Source: JANNVZ01 sp031418455 (GTDB taxonomy: Bacteria > Bacteroidota > Bacteroidia > Flavobacteriales_D > Sanyastnellaceae). From it: a stretch of 64,000 bases of DNA. The translations under genes were made by a program, and so were the position numbers. Numbering within the stretch: the stretch's first letter is position 1; each line of letters begins with the position of its first letter. Below, piece by piece: positions 17,938 to 26,179 of the stretch. The stretch lies in assembly GCA_031418455.1 (NCBI GenBank), contig JANOXJ010000074.1:1-64000 (forward strand). Direction: 5' to 3'. The notes under the pieces were generated by a model. That model saw only the letters and a program-made list of their open reading frames with translations, had not been told where the DNA came from and searched no databases.

Positions 17938-18244
17938 CCAGCAACATAAGGGCTTCAGATAGTTCGCCCATTGTTTTAGAGTCGTTGCGTTTGCGGGCTA
18001 CACTTCTGCCAGCTTTATATGCATCTATGGCTTCTTCTGTTTTGCCGCGTTCTTCCAGCAGCTTGCCCAGTTGGTAGTAGCTGGCTAAATAATCAGGATC
18101 ATTCTTTACAATGGATCTAAGAATTTTTATTGCTGCCACCTGGTCACCATTTTTTTCATGTTCTAGTGCCGCGCAATAATGTAGAAAACTATCTTTCGGA
18201 TTAGTTGACAACATATTCTCTATCATTTTTAAACGGTCCTGCAT
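17921..18244 (-). CDS. Small TPR-repeat protein
   Basis: A 107-residue soluble protein made mostly of tetratricopeptide helices: about 17-50 (DSFLHYCAALEHEKNG), 51-84 (DYLASYYQLGKLLEERG, KTEEAIDAYKAG) and a final capping helix. Such proteins mediate protein-protein contacts. No signal peptide is seen. It is the first gene of the TPR-lipoprotein-glycosyltransferase unit; a specific partner cannot be named. Confidence 0.75.
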   Translation of the reverse strand: MQDRLKMIENMLSTNPKDSFLHYCAALEHEKNGDQVAAIKILRSIVKNDPDYLASYYQLGKLLEERGKTEEAIDAYKAGRSVARKRNDSKTMGELSEALMLLDVYEE

Positions 18245-18330
18245 ATCGAAATTTTTTTATGGTGACTTAAGGAATTATATCGAATGACAAAGTTACCATT
18301 TTCAAACGGTTGCAAATATTAAATAATCAA

Positions 18331-18376
18331 AATGAGAATTGCGATTTTTCAACAAGTTCAAAAAAAAAAATTCGCA
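18331..18376. other. Imperfect inverted repeat in the UbiA-TPR gap
   Basis: GAG-A-ATTGCGA-TTTT (from 18333) can pair with AAAA-T-TCGCAAT-CTC (to about 18376), giving two single bulges and a loop that contains an A-rich run. It lies between the end of the UbiA gene and the start of the TPR gene, both minus strand, where a terminator for UbiA would be expected. The A run faces the correct side for minus-strand termination. Confidence 0.4.
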
Positions 18377-18436
18377 ATCTCAAGAGAAATCAATTTCAAA
18401 AAAACTTCGTTAAATTTTTTCGATGCAAATGACAAT

Positions 18437-19402
18437 TCAATAAAACAAACTCAAAGTGCAAAAGGCAAGAAGACCTGCTACCATCATCCATTTAGTATAT
18501 GCACTTGCTTTGCCAAATTCTTCGGCCTTTGTTGCCCTCATGGTTTGTACAAAACTCATACAAGTTGGCAACAAAAGCAACAATGAACAAATGGCTGCAC
18601 CTAAATATCCGATAGATGGGATATTGGCAATTTTATAAATGAAATAGACCACTGACAATGCATATAACGAGAGCAATATGTAGATGTATTTTTTAGTAGA
18701 AGCCACACCATATTTTATTGGAAGAGTATTGTATCCACCTTCAGTATCACCATTTAAGTCTTCCAAATCCTTTTGCGCCTCGCGCACCAGAGTGAGTAAA
18801 AATGCAAATGCGGCCAAAGCCAAAATCAATAACCAGATAATTCCAAAGAACTCATCTTTCATCACCAGCATATCGCCATATTTTTTTTGCAACTCATGTG
18901 CTTCAAACACTCCTGCCCACACAGGCACAGCGGCTGTGCAAGCAGCTATGGCTAAATTCCCTACAAATGGTTTTTTCTTAAGCACAGGCGAATACCACCA
19001 CAACAAAGTGGCAATTACAACAGGGAAAGCAAGTGGCCACCAATAACCAGTGCAAATACACAGATATATTGTAAGGAGCAGAGCACCTATGTTGAGCGAC
19101 TGATGCAGCACTATGGCCACTCTGCGTTTTACCGTTTTTCCTACTATCACCCTTTCAGGCCGGTTTATTCTATCTACCTTTTGGTCAAAATAATCGTTTA
19201 TTACATTGCCAGCAGCGGTGAGCGTTACAGCTACAACCACCGAAATAAAAAATTGCCACCAGCTAATACCGAAATTCATGCCTATGTAAGTGCTCTCCAT
19301 CATAAAACTAAAGATGAATATGCGCACTACCAGCATGGTTATTATAACAATAAGCAGGTTGGCCGGGCGAGTAAGTTTTATGAGGTTGGAGTATGCTGCC
19401 AC
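18437..19402 (-). CDS. UbiA prenyltransferase, DGGGP synthase-like
   Basis: A 321-residue polytopic membrane enzyme with both complete Asp-rich motifs: NVINDYFDQKVDRINRPER (about 66-84) and REAQKDLEDLNGD (about 207-219). This pattern is that of the Bacteroidota proteins related to archaeal digeranylgeranylglyceryl phosphate synthase, which adds a second geranylgeranyl group to glycerol phosphate ethers. Quinone-type prenyltransfer is the alternative. Eight or nine hydrophobic segments are visible. The gene stands alone, 70 bases from the divergent 112-residue gene. It is the second UbiA gene of the window, and unlike the one in the lipid operon has canonical motifs. Confidence 0.82.
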   Translation of the reverse strand: MAAYSNLIKLTRPANLLIVIITMLVVRIFIFSFMMESTYIGMNFGISWWQFFISVVVAVTLTAAGNVINDYFDQKVDRINRPERVIVGKTVKRRVAIVLHQSLNIGALLLTIYLCICTGYWWPLAFPVVIATLLWWYSPVLKKKPFVGNLAIAACTAAVPVWAGVFEAHELQKKYGDMLVMKDEFFGIIWLLILALAAFAFLLTLVREAQKDLEDLNGDTEGGYNTLPIKYGVASTKKYIYILLSLYALSVVYFIYKIANIPSIGYLGAAICSLLLLLPTCMSFVQTMRATKAEEFGKASAYTKWMMVAGLLAFCTLSLFY

Positions 19403-19472
19403 TTAGTTGAAATCTTTGAGGGCAAATATGTGCACTAAGAATTACTTTCGCACCACTTAGTTTTAAATAGAC

Positions 19473-19811
19473 ATGGAAGAAAATCAAAACGAAATACCAC
19501 AGCCTCAGATATCGGTTAAAAAATCAATCGTAGTTTATGGCAAGCATGAATATATAGTTAAGAACGTGCTAGACCTGCTTGCGCGCGCTGATTATAACGG
19601 TACCGGCTACGTGCGACTGGAAGAAGTGCTGGATCATATCCGCTTAAGTTCTTTTGACGCTGTATTCATTGGTGGTGGCGTAGATCCGCACGACAGATTG
19701 CAGATAAAGGAATTGTTAAGCAAAGAATTCAAGCATGCTAAGATAATAGAGCATTATGGGGGCCCTGCTACCATTATTCCTGAAGTTAAACACGCTTTAG
19801 AAGAAAATTAA
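19473..19811 (+). CDS. Conserved-looking hypothetical protein, 112 residues
   Basis: A soluble 112-residue protein I do not recognise. The centre alternates beta and alpha segments (KKSIVVYGKHEYIVKNVLDLL, FDAVFIGGGVDPHDRLQIKE, HAKIIEHYGGPATIIPEVK), which suggests a small Rossmann-like or receiver-like fold without the acidic phosphorylation pocket. No signal peptide or membrane segment is seen. It starts 70 bases from the divergent UbiA gene and converges on recN. No function is proposed. Confidence 0.6.
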   Translation: MEENQNEIPQPQISVKKSIVVYGKHEYIVKNVLDLLARADYNGTGYVRLEEVLDHIRLSSFDAVFIGGGVDPHDRLQIKELLSKEFKHAKIIEHYGGPATIIPEVKHALEEN

Positions 19812-19877
19812 TCTTTAGAATTCTTATCCCATTTTGCTTGCTTATCTGGCATTGGAATTATTCCGTAGGACATACTT

Positions 19878-21533
19878 TTAGTTTCCCAGCAATTCACGTG
19901 CATTTTCCAATGCAGCCTTGGTAAGCGTTTTGCCACTTAGCATTTCGGCCAATTCATTTATACGTGCCTCTCCTGCCAACTCTTCTACCATAGTGCTGGT
20001 GGCCTGACTTGTGGTTATTTTAAATACCTTTAAATGATTGTCTGCCTTGCCCGCTATTTGCGGCAAGTGTGTAATGGTGAGCAACTGCATTTGAGCGCTC
20101 ATTTCTTTCAGTATTAAACCTATTTTGTTTCCCACTTCGCCACTTACACCCTGGTCTATTTCATCCAGTATTAGCACCGGCAACTTTTTGTGACGCGATA
20201 TGGATGCCTTTATAGCTAGCATTACGCGAGATATTTCGCCCCCACTGGCAACTTGCTTAATAGGCAACAAATTGCCACCCTTATTGGCTTTAAACAAAAA
20301 CTGAATTTCATCTTTACCAAATTCATTAAAACTACTTGCTTCAGCCAAGTCTACCTGCAACTCAGCGTGTTCCAGACTTAAAGCTTCAAAATACCTTTTC
20401 ACTTCACGGGTTGCAAGCGCTGCTGCTTTTCTCCTCGCATCCGATATTTTTTTTGCTACCAGCTCTAATTCTGTATTGCTTTGATTTAGTCGCTTTTTTA
20501 ATTCTTCTATTTTATCATCCAGATTGTCAAAACCACCACACTTTTGCTCCAACTCATTGCGCAGTTGTATTAACTCCTCAGTGCTTTGCATTCTGTGTTT
20601 TTGCTGAAGGTGATATAGGGCAGAAAGTTTTTCGTTCAGCACTTCCACCTGCTTTTCGTCCAACATTACATTGGCTTCATAGCTTTCTATTTCGCGGGCT
20701 AATTCGCGCAGTTCTATAATATTGCTTTGTGCACGATTAAAAAAATCTTCCAGATGCGAATTGAAATGCGTCACCTTTTGCAATTGCGATTTTGCGCCAT
20801 TTAGCTGCGCTATTACACTGCTGTTTTCTCCATCCAAAATGGTTATTACTCCATTGAGCACACTTTTTATTTGCTCTGCATGTGTTAGTGTTTCCAACTC
20901 TTGTTCCATGCCTTGCTGATGTATATTTTCAAGAGCAGCATTTTCTAATTCCGTCCACTGAAATTTAAGGTAATCTAACTCTTGTCGCATCTTAGTTTCA
21001 TTCTGAAGCAGATGATCCAATTCCGATTTTAGCGATTTATATTTTTCAAATAATTGGGTGTATTGCAGTCTATCAGCAGCATTTCCTGCAAAGGCATCAA
21101 TAGTTTCAAACTGAAATGCGCGCTGGCCCAACAATGAATTTTCGTGCTGACTATGAATGTCTACCAAAGCATTTCCCAAAGCACGCAGGGTAGCCAATTG
21201 CACAGGAGTATCGTTTATGAATGCTCTGCTTTTTCCACCCGGGCTTATCTCTCTTCTTATAGTAGTTTGCGCATCATAGTCTAAATCATTTTCTTTAAAA
21301 AAAGGTTTTAAGTCATATCCTTTTAAATCGAAAACTGCCTCTACAATACACTTTACATTTTCATTTTTTATGGCTTTGCTTTCGGCCCTTTCGCCAAGTA
21401 GCAAACCAAATGCGCCAAGCAATATAGATTTTCCGCTGCCTGTTTCGCCCGTTATAGCAGTCATTCCTTTATGAAACTGCAGCTCCACTGCATCTATAAG
21501 GGCATAGTTAGTAATATTGAGTTGGCTAAGCAT
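19878..21533 (-). CDS. recN: DNA repair protein RecN
   Basis: A 551-residue SMC-like ATPase that tethers DNA ends during double-strand-break repair. The Walker A GETGSGKS lies near 31-38, two coiled-coil arms run through about 150-370 (for instance LDHLLQNETKMRQELDYLK), and the C-terminal lobe has the ABC signature LLPIKQVASGGEISR and Walker B LILDEIDQGVSGE. I place the start at ATG 21533 (MLSQLNITNYALID), the family N-terminus; an upstream in-frame ATG at 21596 would add 21 atypical residues. It is followed upstream by the alanine dehydrogenase gene on the same strand. Confidence 0.93.
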   Translation of the reverse strand: MLSQLNITNYALIDAVELQFHKGMTAITGETGSGKSILLGAFGLLLGERAESKAIKNENVKCIVEAVFDLKGYDLKPFFKENDLDYDAQTTIRREISPGGKSRAFINDTPVQLATLRALGNALVDIHSQHENSLLGQRAFQFETIDAFAGNAADRLQYTQLFEKYKSLKSELDHLLQNETKMRQELDYLKFQWTELENAALENIHQQGMEQELETLTHAEQIKSVLNGVITILDGENSSVIAQLNGAKSQLQKVTHFNSHLEDFFNRAQSNIIELRELAREIESYEANVMLDEKQVEVLNEKLSALYHLQQKHRMQSTEELIQLRNELEQKCGGFDNLDDKIEELKKRLNQSNTELELVAKKISDARRKAAALATREVKRYFEALSLEHAELQVDLAEASSFNEFGKDEIQFLFKANKGGNLLPIKQVASGGEISRVMLAIKASISRHKKLPVLILDEIDQGVSGEVGNKIGLILKEMSAQMQLLTITHLPQIAGKADNHLKVFKITTSQATSTMVEELAGEARINELAEMLSGKTLTKAALENARELLGN

Positions 21534-21626
21534 GGCTAAAATTCTATTGCTTTTTAGAGCAAGCGAAAATATCGCACACGCTGCAGCGTGCGCCAAACAT
21601 TTTATAACACATTGTTAGAAAAAAAT

Positions 21627-22850
21627 TTAAAGAGCTGACAAGAACAAGTCAAGCGGTTTCCATGGCAGTTCAAACGTGGTACCCACTGTTTCATTGGTAA
21701 TAGTGCCATTGAACATATACACCCCGTTTCTAAATCCTTCGTGCTTTTTTACAAGGTTAGTTATTCCGCCCTCTTCGCCCATACTTAGCACTATAGGTGC
21801 AAATATGTTACTAAGTGCATAAGAGGCCGTTCTGGACACACGCGAGGCTATATTGGGCACACAGTAGTGTATTACACCATGTTCTTTAAAAACAGGTTTT
21901 TCGTGGGTAGTGCTTCTTGATGTTTCAAAACATCCGCCTTGGTCTATGCTTACATCCACTATTACACTGCCATATTTCATATTGCTCACCATATCCTCTG
22001 TTACGTATATGGGTGTGCGGCCACCGCTGGTGTGTATGGCTCCCACAGCCACATCAGCCGAACTTAGCGCATTGCGCAATTCTGAAGGTTGTATGGTACT
22101 GGTCCAAAGGCGCTGGCCTAAGTCGTTTTGAATTCTTCTGAGGCGATAAGTACTGTTGTCAAAAATTTTGACACTGGCACCTAAGCCAAGTGCAGCGCGC
22201 GCTGCAAACTCTGCAACTGTGCCTGCGCCTAATATTACCACCTCGGTTGGTTTTACTCCGCTAATGCCACCAAACATTAGGCCCTGCCCTCCGTGCTGAT
22301 GACTTAAGTATTCTGATGCTATAAGCACAGCGGTATTACCGGCTATTTCGCCCATGGCGCGCACTACAGGAAATATATCGGTTTCATCCTTGATATAGTC
22401 CCATGCTACGGCAGTTATTTTTTTATTTGATAAAATTTTGAAATTTTCTGCTGTTTGAATAGGTAAATGAATTGCCGAAACCAATGTTTGCTTGCCCGGC
22501 ATCATTTCCATTTCTGCCATGCTAGGGGGAGCTACTTTTAGAATTATCTCGCTTTTAAAAACATCCTCAGGACTATAAACAATGCGCGCACCTGCTTCGC
22601 TATAATCATGATCCTGAAAATTAGAGGCCTTGCCAGCATTCGTTTCCACCACTACATCGTGACCGTTACTCACCAGCAGGGCCACACTCTCCGGCACAAG
22701 TGCCACTCGTCTTTCCTGAAAGTAAGTCTCGCGCGGAATGCCTATAGTAAGCCTGGAGTGTCTTTTACCCACTGCCAACAACTCTTCCTGTGGCATTAAT
22801 GCAGCTTCCTTGGCCAAAGATCGCATAGCCTCTTTCTTAGGATCAATCAT
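21627..22850 (-). CDS. ald: Alanine dehydrogenase
   Basis: A 407-residue NAD-dependent alanine dehydrogenase that interconverts alanine with pyruvate and ammonia. Seen are the substrate-binding GIPRETYFQERRVALVPE segment (about 37-54), SAIHLPIQ with the catalytic His (about 125-132) and the NAD-binding VVILGAGTVAEFAARAALG (about 205-223). The first 35 residues form an extension relative to short bacterial Ald, a form I have seen described for Bacteroidota. It runs toward recN with a 93-base gap and is divergent from the His-rich gene. Confidence 0.9.
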   Translation of the reverse strand: MIDPKKEAMRSLAKEAALMPQEELLAVGKRHSRLTIGIPRETYFQERRVALVPESVALLVSNGHDVVVETNAGKASNFQDHDYSEAGARIVYSPEDVFKSEIILKVAPPSMAEMEMMPGKQTLVSAIHLPIQTAENFKILSNKKITAVAWDYIKDETDIFPVVRAMGEIAGNTAVLIASEYLSHQHGGQGLMFGGISGVKPTEVVILGAGTVAEFAARAALGLGASVKIFDNSTYRLRRIQNDLGQRLWTSTIQPSELRNALSSADVAVGAIHTSGGRTPIYVTEDMVSNMKYGSVIVDVSIDQGGCFETSRSTTHEKPVFKEHGVIHYCVPNIASRVSRTASYALSNIFAPIVLSMGEEGGITNLVKKHEGFRNGVYMFNGTITNETVGTTFELPWKPLDLFLSAL

Positions 22851-23053
22851 AAATAACTATTTTTTATAGAAATGAAATAATGTGTGTCGAAGATAATTCC
22901 TTTATTGAATATTTCATTATCAGAGCATTTCCAAATTATTCAATCAATTTGTTGAAAGCTCGTTTTATAAAGTAAACGCATTTCGCTTGCGGTATGTGCT
23001 CATATCATTCTATTTTTAGCCCCATAAAAATCATTAAGTACTAACTCATCATT

Positions 23054-23323
23054 ATGGCACAAAACGATCATTCACCTCAACCAAGTTCAAAAGCATTGTG
23101 GTTTATAGTACCTATAGCTATAGGACTTTCATTGCTACTTACTAACTTGCACCATACAGAGCCTAAAGCAACTTTGTCCGGCCAACTGGGCGAGGCAAAA
23201 AAAGAAGCAGCTCCTATGGCTACTCATGCAGCAGACACTACACATGCAGACACTACGCATGTGGATACTATGCATATGCATACCCCTGCTGAAAAGCCTG
23301 TAATGATTGAGCACGCTCATTAA
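23054..23323 (+). CDS. Small single-pass membrane protein with His-rich tail
   Basis: An 89-residue protein I do not recognise. Residues 14-32 form one transmembrane helix (LWFIVPIAIGLSLLLTN). The tail from about 58 onward is rich in His, Asp and Thr, with seven His in the last 32 residues, and is built from a five-codon repeat (D-T-T/M-H). A role in binding metal ions such as Cu, Zn or Ni is suggested by composition only. Codon use and spacing (ATG, no overlap, isolated) are compatible with a real gene, but its short length and low complexity keep the call modest. Confidence 0.6.
   Translation: MAQNDHSPQPSSKALWFIVPIAIGLSLLLTNLHHTEPKATLSGQLGEAKKEAAPMATHAADTTHADTTHVDTMHMHTPAEKPVMIEHAH
23231..23275 (+). 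repeat. 15-base tandem repeat inside the His-rich gene (3 copies)
   Basis: Three in-frame units, GCAGACACTACACAT, GCAGACACTACGCAT and GTGGATACTATGCAT, follow each other. Units 1 and 2 differ at one base and unit 3 at several. They encode ADTTH, ADTTH and VDTMH, so repeat expansion has built the His-rich tail. Confidence 0.85.
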
Positions 23324-23421
23324 TTACCTAGCTGCCTAAATCACCCTTTAGTAGAAATAAAAAATGAGTGATTATAGAACCAGTGTATGAGCCAATTGCA
23401 AATAAAAATATATTTACCGGG

Positions 23422-23453
23422 AAAGGCTGTCGCTACAGGGACAGCCTTTTTTG
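23422..23453 (+). terminator. Intrinsic terminator after the His-rich gene
   Basis: The stem AAAGGCTGTC / GACAGCCTTT with an eight-base loop is followed by T residues. It lies 99 bases after the stop. A TTG at 23451 that could begin the next gene falls inside its T tract, which argues against that start. Confidence 0.75.
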
Positions 23454-23513
23454 TTTGATAGAATTTTTAGCAAAAGCAAGGCTGCTCCAAGTAGCTATAA
23501 AAAAAAGAAAAGC

Positions 23514-23936
23514 ATGAATACAGAAGAACTAGCACGCCTAGTGGTGGAGAAAATGTTTCACCACGACCCCATGTCGCAATGGCTGGGAATAGAGCGCGTG
23601 CAGGATGGACCAGGCCTCTCGGTATTGCGCATGCAAGTGCGTGCCGAAATGCTCAACGGCTTTGGAATAGCCCATGGTGGTATCACCTTTAGTTTGGCAG
23701 ATAGTGCCCTTGCCTTTGCCAGCAACAGTCATGGCATACAGGCAGTGTCTATAGAAACTTCCATATCGCACGTCTTGCCAGTTCACCTAAACGATGTGCT
23801 AACTACTGAAGTAAAGGAAATGAATCTGACCAAGCGCACTGGTCTTTATTACATCACCGTTACCAATCAGGAAAACAAAGTAGTAGCTTTTTTTAAAGGC
23901 ACAGTGTACCGCACGGGCAAGGAGTGGGCGCTCTAA
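23514..23936 (+). CDS. PaaI-family acyl-CoA thioesterase (hotdog fold)
   Basis: A 140-residue hotdog-fold thioesterase related to PaaI, which hydrolyses (hydroxy)phenylacetyl-CoA or other acyl-CoAs. The family block FGIAHGGITFSLADSALAFA (about 50-69) carries the catalytic HGG and Asp. I start at ATG 23514 (MNTEELARLVV), because the longer reading frame would begin with TTG inside the terminator and add Lys/Ser-rich residues not typical of the family. No phenylacetate-degradation genes are near, so the substrate is unknown. It ends one base before the convergent lipid kinase. Confidence 0.83.
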   Translation: MNTEELARLVVEKMFHHDPMSQWLGIERVQDGPGLSVLRMQVRAEMLNGFGIAHGGITFSLADSALAFASNSHGIQAVSIETSISHVLPVHLNDVLTTEVKEMNLTKRTGLYYITVTNQENKVVAFFKGTVYRTGKEWAL

Positions 23937-23937
23937 A

Positions 23938-24828
23938 CTATAGCAGCAATTCCAGTTTAGAAGGAATGCAGTAAACTCGGGCAGGAGCATTCTTTCCCAA
24001 TTCGCCATCTTTTTCAAAACCACCCTGCATTTCTACTTTCAACTCATTGGTGGTAAAATAATGTACCTGCGGATGCATTATTTTTTCGCAGCGCTTTAAA
24101 GCTGGTAAGTAGCGCAAATATTGCCATAGGCCCAAATTACCGATGAGGGTAATATTTAGAAGTCCATCTGAAAGTTCAGCTTCGGGCGCTATGCCAATAC
24201 CACTTCCAAAATACTTTCCATTAGCGCATACTACAGCCAATATTTTCTCATTAAAAATTTGACCACCTCCTTGCACCCTAGCCTCTTTCTTTTTGTAGCT
24301 TAATAAAGCACCTATGGCAGCCAAGCCAAATTTTATATTTCCATTCCAGCCAAAGGGCATTTTACCCACAAGTCTAACTACCTGAGGTCCAAGCCCAGCG
24401 CTGGCTGCATTAATAAAATAATCGGTTTCGTGGGTGCCGTATTCTATAGCTCCAACATCCACTTTTACATATTTATTGTTGGCAAGCCTTTGCAAAAAAT
24501 TATTCACCGATTTGGGCCAGCCAAAATTGCGGGCAAAATCATTTCCCGAACCTTCCGGAAGCAGCGCTATTTTGGGTAATTCTGCCAAAGGATGGAATGT
24601 TGAAAATTGCATAACACCCTCCACACACTCGTTGAGCGAGCCATCGCCACCAACTGCTACAATAAGCTGGGCATTAGCCGCAGCAGCGTTTGCAAGCGAT
24701 ATGGCATGCCCTGGTTGCTGTGTGAAATGAAAGGTGCAGGTATGCGAAGATGAAACACTTTGCCTGATATAATCGGGCAGCGTTTTAAGCTTCTTTTTAG
24801 CTCCATTAATGATGAAAACAACATGCAT
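23938..24828 (-). CDS. Diacylglycerol kinase-family lipid kinase
   Basis: A 296-residue cytoplasmic lipid kinase (YegS/DagK-like) that phosphorylates diacylglycerol or a related lipid with ATP. The glycine-rich nucleotide loop AVGGDGSLNECVEG (about 58-71) and the LPEGSGNDFARNFG motif (about 88-101) are both present, and the C-terminal beta-sandwich carries DVGAIEYG and DGLLNI. It is convergent with the thioesterase gene and divergent from the aminotransferase gene. Its activity could recycle lipid alcohols, including those made by the lipid operon, but that is inference. Confidence 0.87.
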   Translation of the reverse strand: MHVVFIINGAKKKLKTLPDYIRQSVSSSHTCTFHFTQQPGHAISLANAAAANAQLIVAVGGDGSLNECVEGVMQFSTFHPLAELPKIALLPEGSGNDFARNFGWPKSVNNFLQRLANNKYVKVDVGAIEYGTHETDYFINAASAGLGPQVVRLVGKMPFGWNGNIKFGLAAIGALLSYKKKEARVQGGGQIFNEKILAVVCANGKYFGSGIGIAPEAELSDGLLNITLIGNLGLWQYLRYLPALKRCEKIMHPQVHYFTTNELKVEMQGGFEKDGELGKNAPARVYCIPSKLELLL

Positions 24829-24881
24829 ATTTCAGCCAAAGTATAAAATACTAACAACAAAGTAAAACCAAGTGCAAATTG

Positions 24882-24915
24882 TTGGTAGAATGAGTAATCC
24901 GCTTACATAAGTTTG
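24882..24915 (+). promoter_or_regulatory. Putative promoter (TTG-N23-TAAGTTTG) for the aminotransferase operon
   Basis: The -7 box TAAGTTTG at 24908-24915 fits TAnnTTTG and a TTG at 24882-24884 sits 23 bases upstream. The start codon of the aminotransferase follows 46 bases later. Confidence 0.45.
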
Positions 24916-24961
24916 CCGCGCGTGTGTTTGCAATGAACAAGCCCGCATTTAAAGACAAAGA

Positions 24962-26179
24962 ATGGAACAAATACTAATGAGTAAACAAGGAAAAACCTCG
25001 CATTTGCTAAGTCAATTAAACGAGTCGGCCACACTAGCTATGGCGCGTATGAGCAGAGAACTTAGCCAGCAAGGCCACAACGTAGTGAGCCTTAGCCTGG
25101 GCGAACCAGATTTCGACACACCCGATTTTATTAAAAACGCTGCCAAAGAAGCGTTAGATAAAAACATTACACACTATCCACCGGTAAACGGATTTTTGGA
25201 AGTGCGTCAAGCCATAGCCAAAAAATTTGAGCGTGACAATGGTTTAAACTACACTGCTGAGCAAATAGTAGTGTCTACAGGAGCCAAGCAAGCCATAGCC
25301 AATGCAGTGCTAGCCCTTGTAAACCCTGGCGATGAGGTGCTTATGCCAAGTCCTTATTGGGTAAGTTATGCAGAGTTGGTAAAAATTGCCGGTGGCGTGC
25401 CTGTTGAGCTGCTGGCCAAAGTGGAAAATGATTTTAAAATAACACCAACCCAACTAGAGCAAGCAATAAATCCACGTACCAAACTAATCATCTACAGCTC
25501 GCCCTGCAACCCCACTGGCACGGTATATAATGAGAGCGAGTTAAATGCTTTTGCTAACATTATAGAAAAGCATGATGAGCTGTATGTAATAAGCGATGAG
25601 ATATATGAACTTATAAATTTCAATGGAAAAACATCCAGCATAGCAGCATGTGGCAATATGATAGAACGCACTATTACAGTAAATGGCGTTTCTAAAGCCT
25701 TTGCCATGACGGGCTGGAGAATAGGCTACATAGGCGCCCCAAAATGGATAGCAGATGCCTGCAACAAAATGCAAGGCCAAATAACCAGCGGAGCAAACAG
25801 CATAGCGCAAATGGCTGCTAAAGCCGCTGTGGAGGCTGACCCCGATATGGTAAAACCAATGATAGAAGTATTTAAAAAACGCAGAGACTTAGTATATCAA
25901 CTGCTAAAGGAAATACCCGGACTTAAAGTGAATTTGCCGGAAGGCGCCTTCTATTTCTTCCCTGATGTGTCGTATTACTTCGGAAAATCAGATGGTGAGC
26001 AGACCATAAAAAATGCAACAGACTTATCACTCTATCTTCTTAAAAAAGAATTGGTAGCAGTAGTAACGGGAGAAGCATTTGGCGATGAAAATTGTATAAG
26101 AATATCATACGCAGCTGCTGAAGAAGTGCTGAGAGAAGCCATAAGCAGAATAGCAAAAGGACTAAGCCAACTAAAATGA
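24962..26179 (+). CDS. Class I/II PLP aminotransferase (aspartate aminotransferase type)
   Basis: A 405-residue pyridoxal-phosphate aminotransferase. Marks are SLSLGEPDFDTPDF near 41-54, the STGAKQAIANAV cofactor loop, YSSPCNPTGTVY near 177-188, and the PLP lysine in GVSKAFAMTGWRIGY (about 242-256). It exchanges amino groups between aspartate or another amino acid and 2-oxoglutarate. A second ATG 15 bases downstream (MSKQGK) is also possible; the first is used as the longer frame. It overlaps the kinase gene by ATGA. Confidence 0.9.
   Translation: MEQILMSKQGKTSHLLSQLNESATLAMARMSRELSQQGHNVVSLSLGEPDFDTPDFIKNAAKEALDKNITHYPPVNGFLEVRQAIAKKFERDNGLNYTAEQIVVSTGAKQAIANAVLALVNPGDEVLMPSPYWVSYAELVKIAGGVPVELLAKVENDFKITPTQLEQAINPRTKLIIYSSPCNPTGTVYNESELNAFANIIEKHDELYVISDEIYELINFNGKTSSIAACGNMIERTITVNGVSKAFAMTGWRIGYIGAPKWIADACNKMQGQITSGANSIAQMAAKAAVEADPDMVKPMIEVFKKRRDLVYQLLKEIPGLKVNLPEGAFYFFPDVSYYFGKSDGEQTIKNATDLSLYLLKKELVAVVTGEAFGDENCIRISYAAAEEVLREAISRIAKGLSQLK

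Noticed and set aside
21534..21596. Upstream ATG for recN at 21596
   Set aside because: It would add 21 residues not seen in RecN, whose N-terminus is MLSQLxIxNYAL.
23451..23513. Longer start (TTG 23451) for the thioesterase
   Set aside because: It starts in the T tract of a terminator and adds a Lys/Ser-rich stretch not found in the family; ATG 23514 is better.
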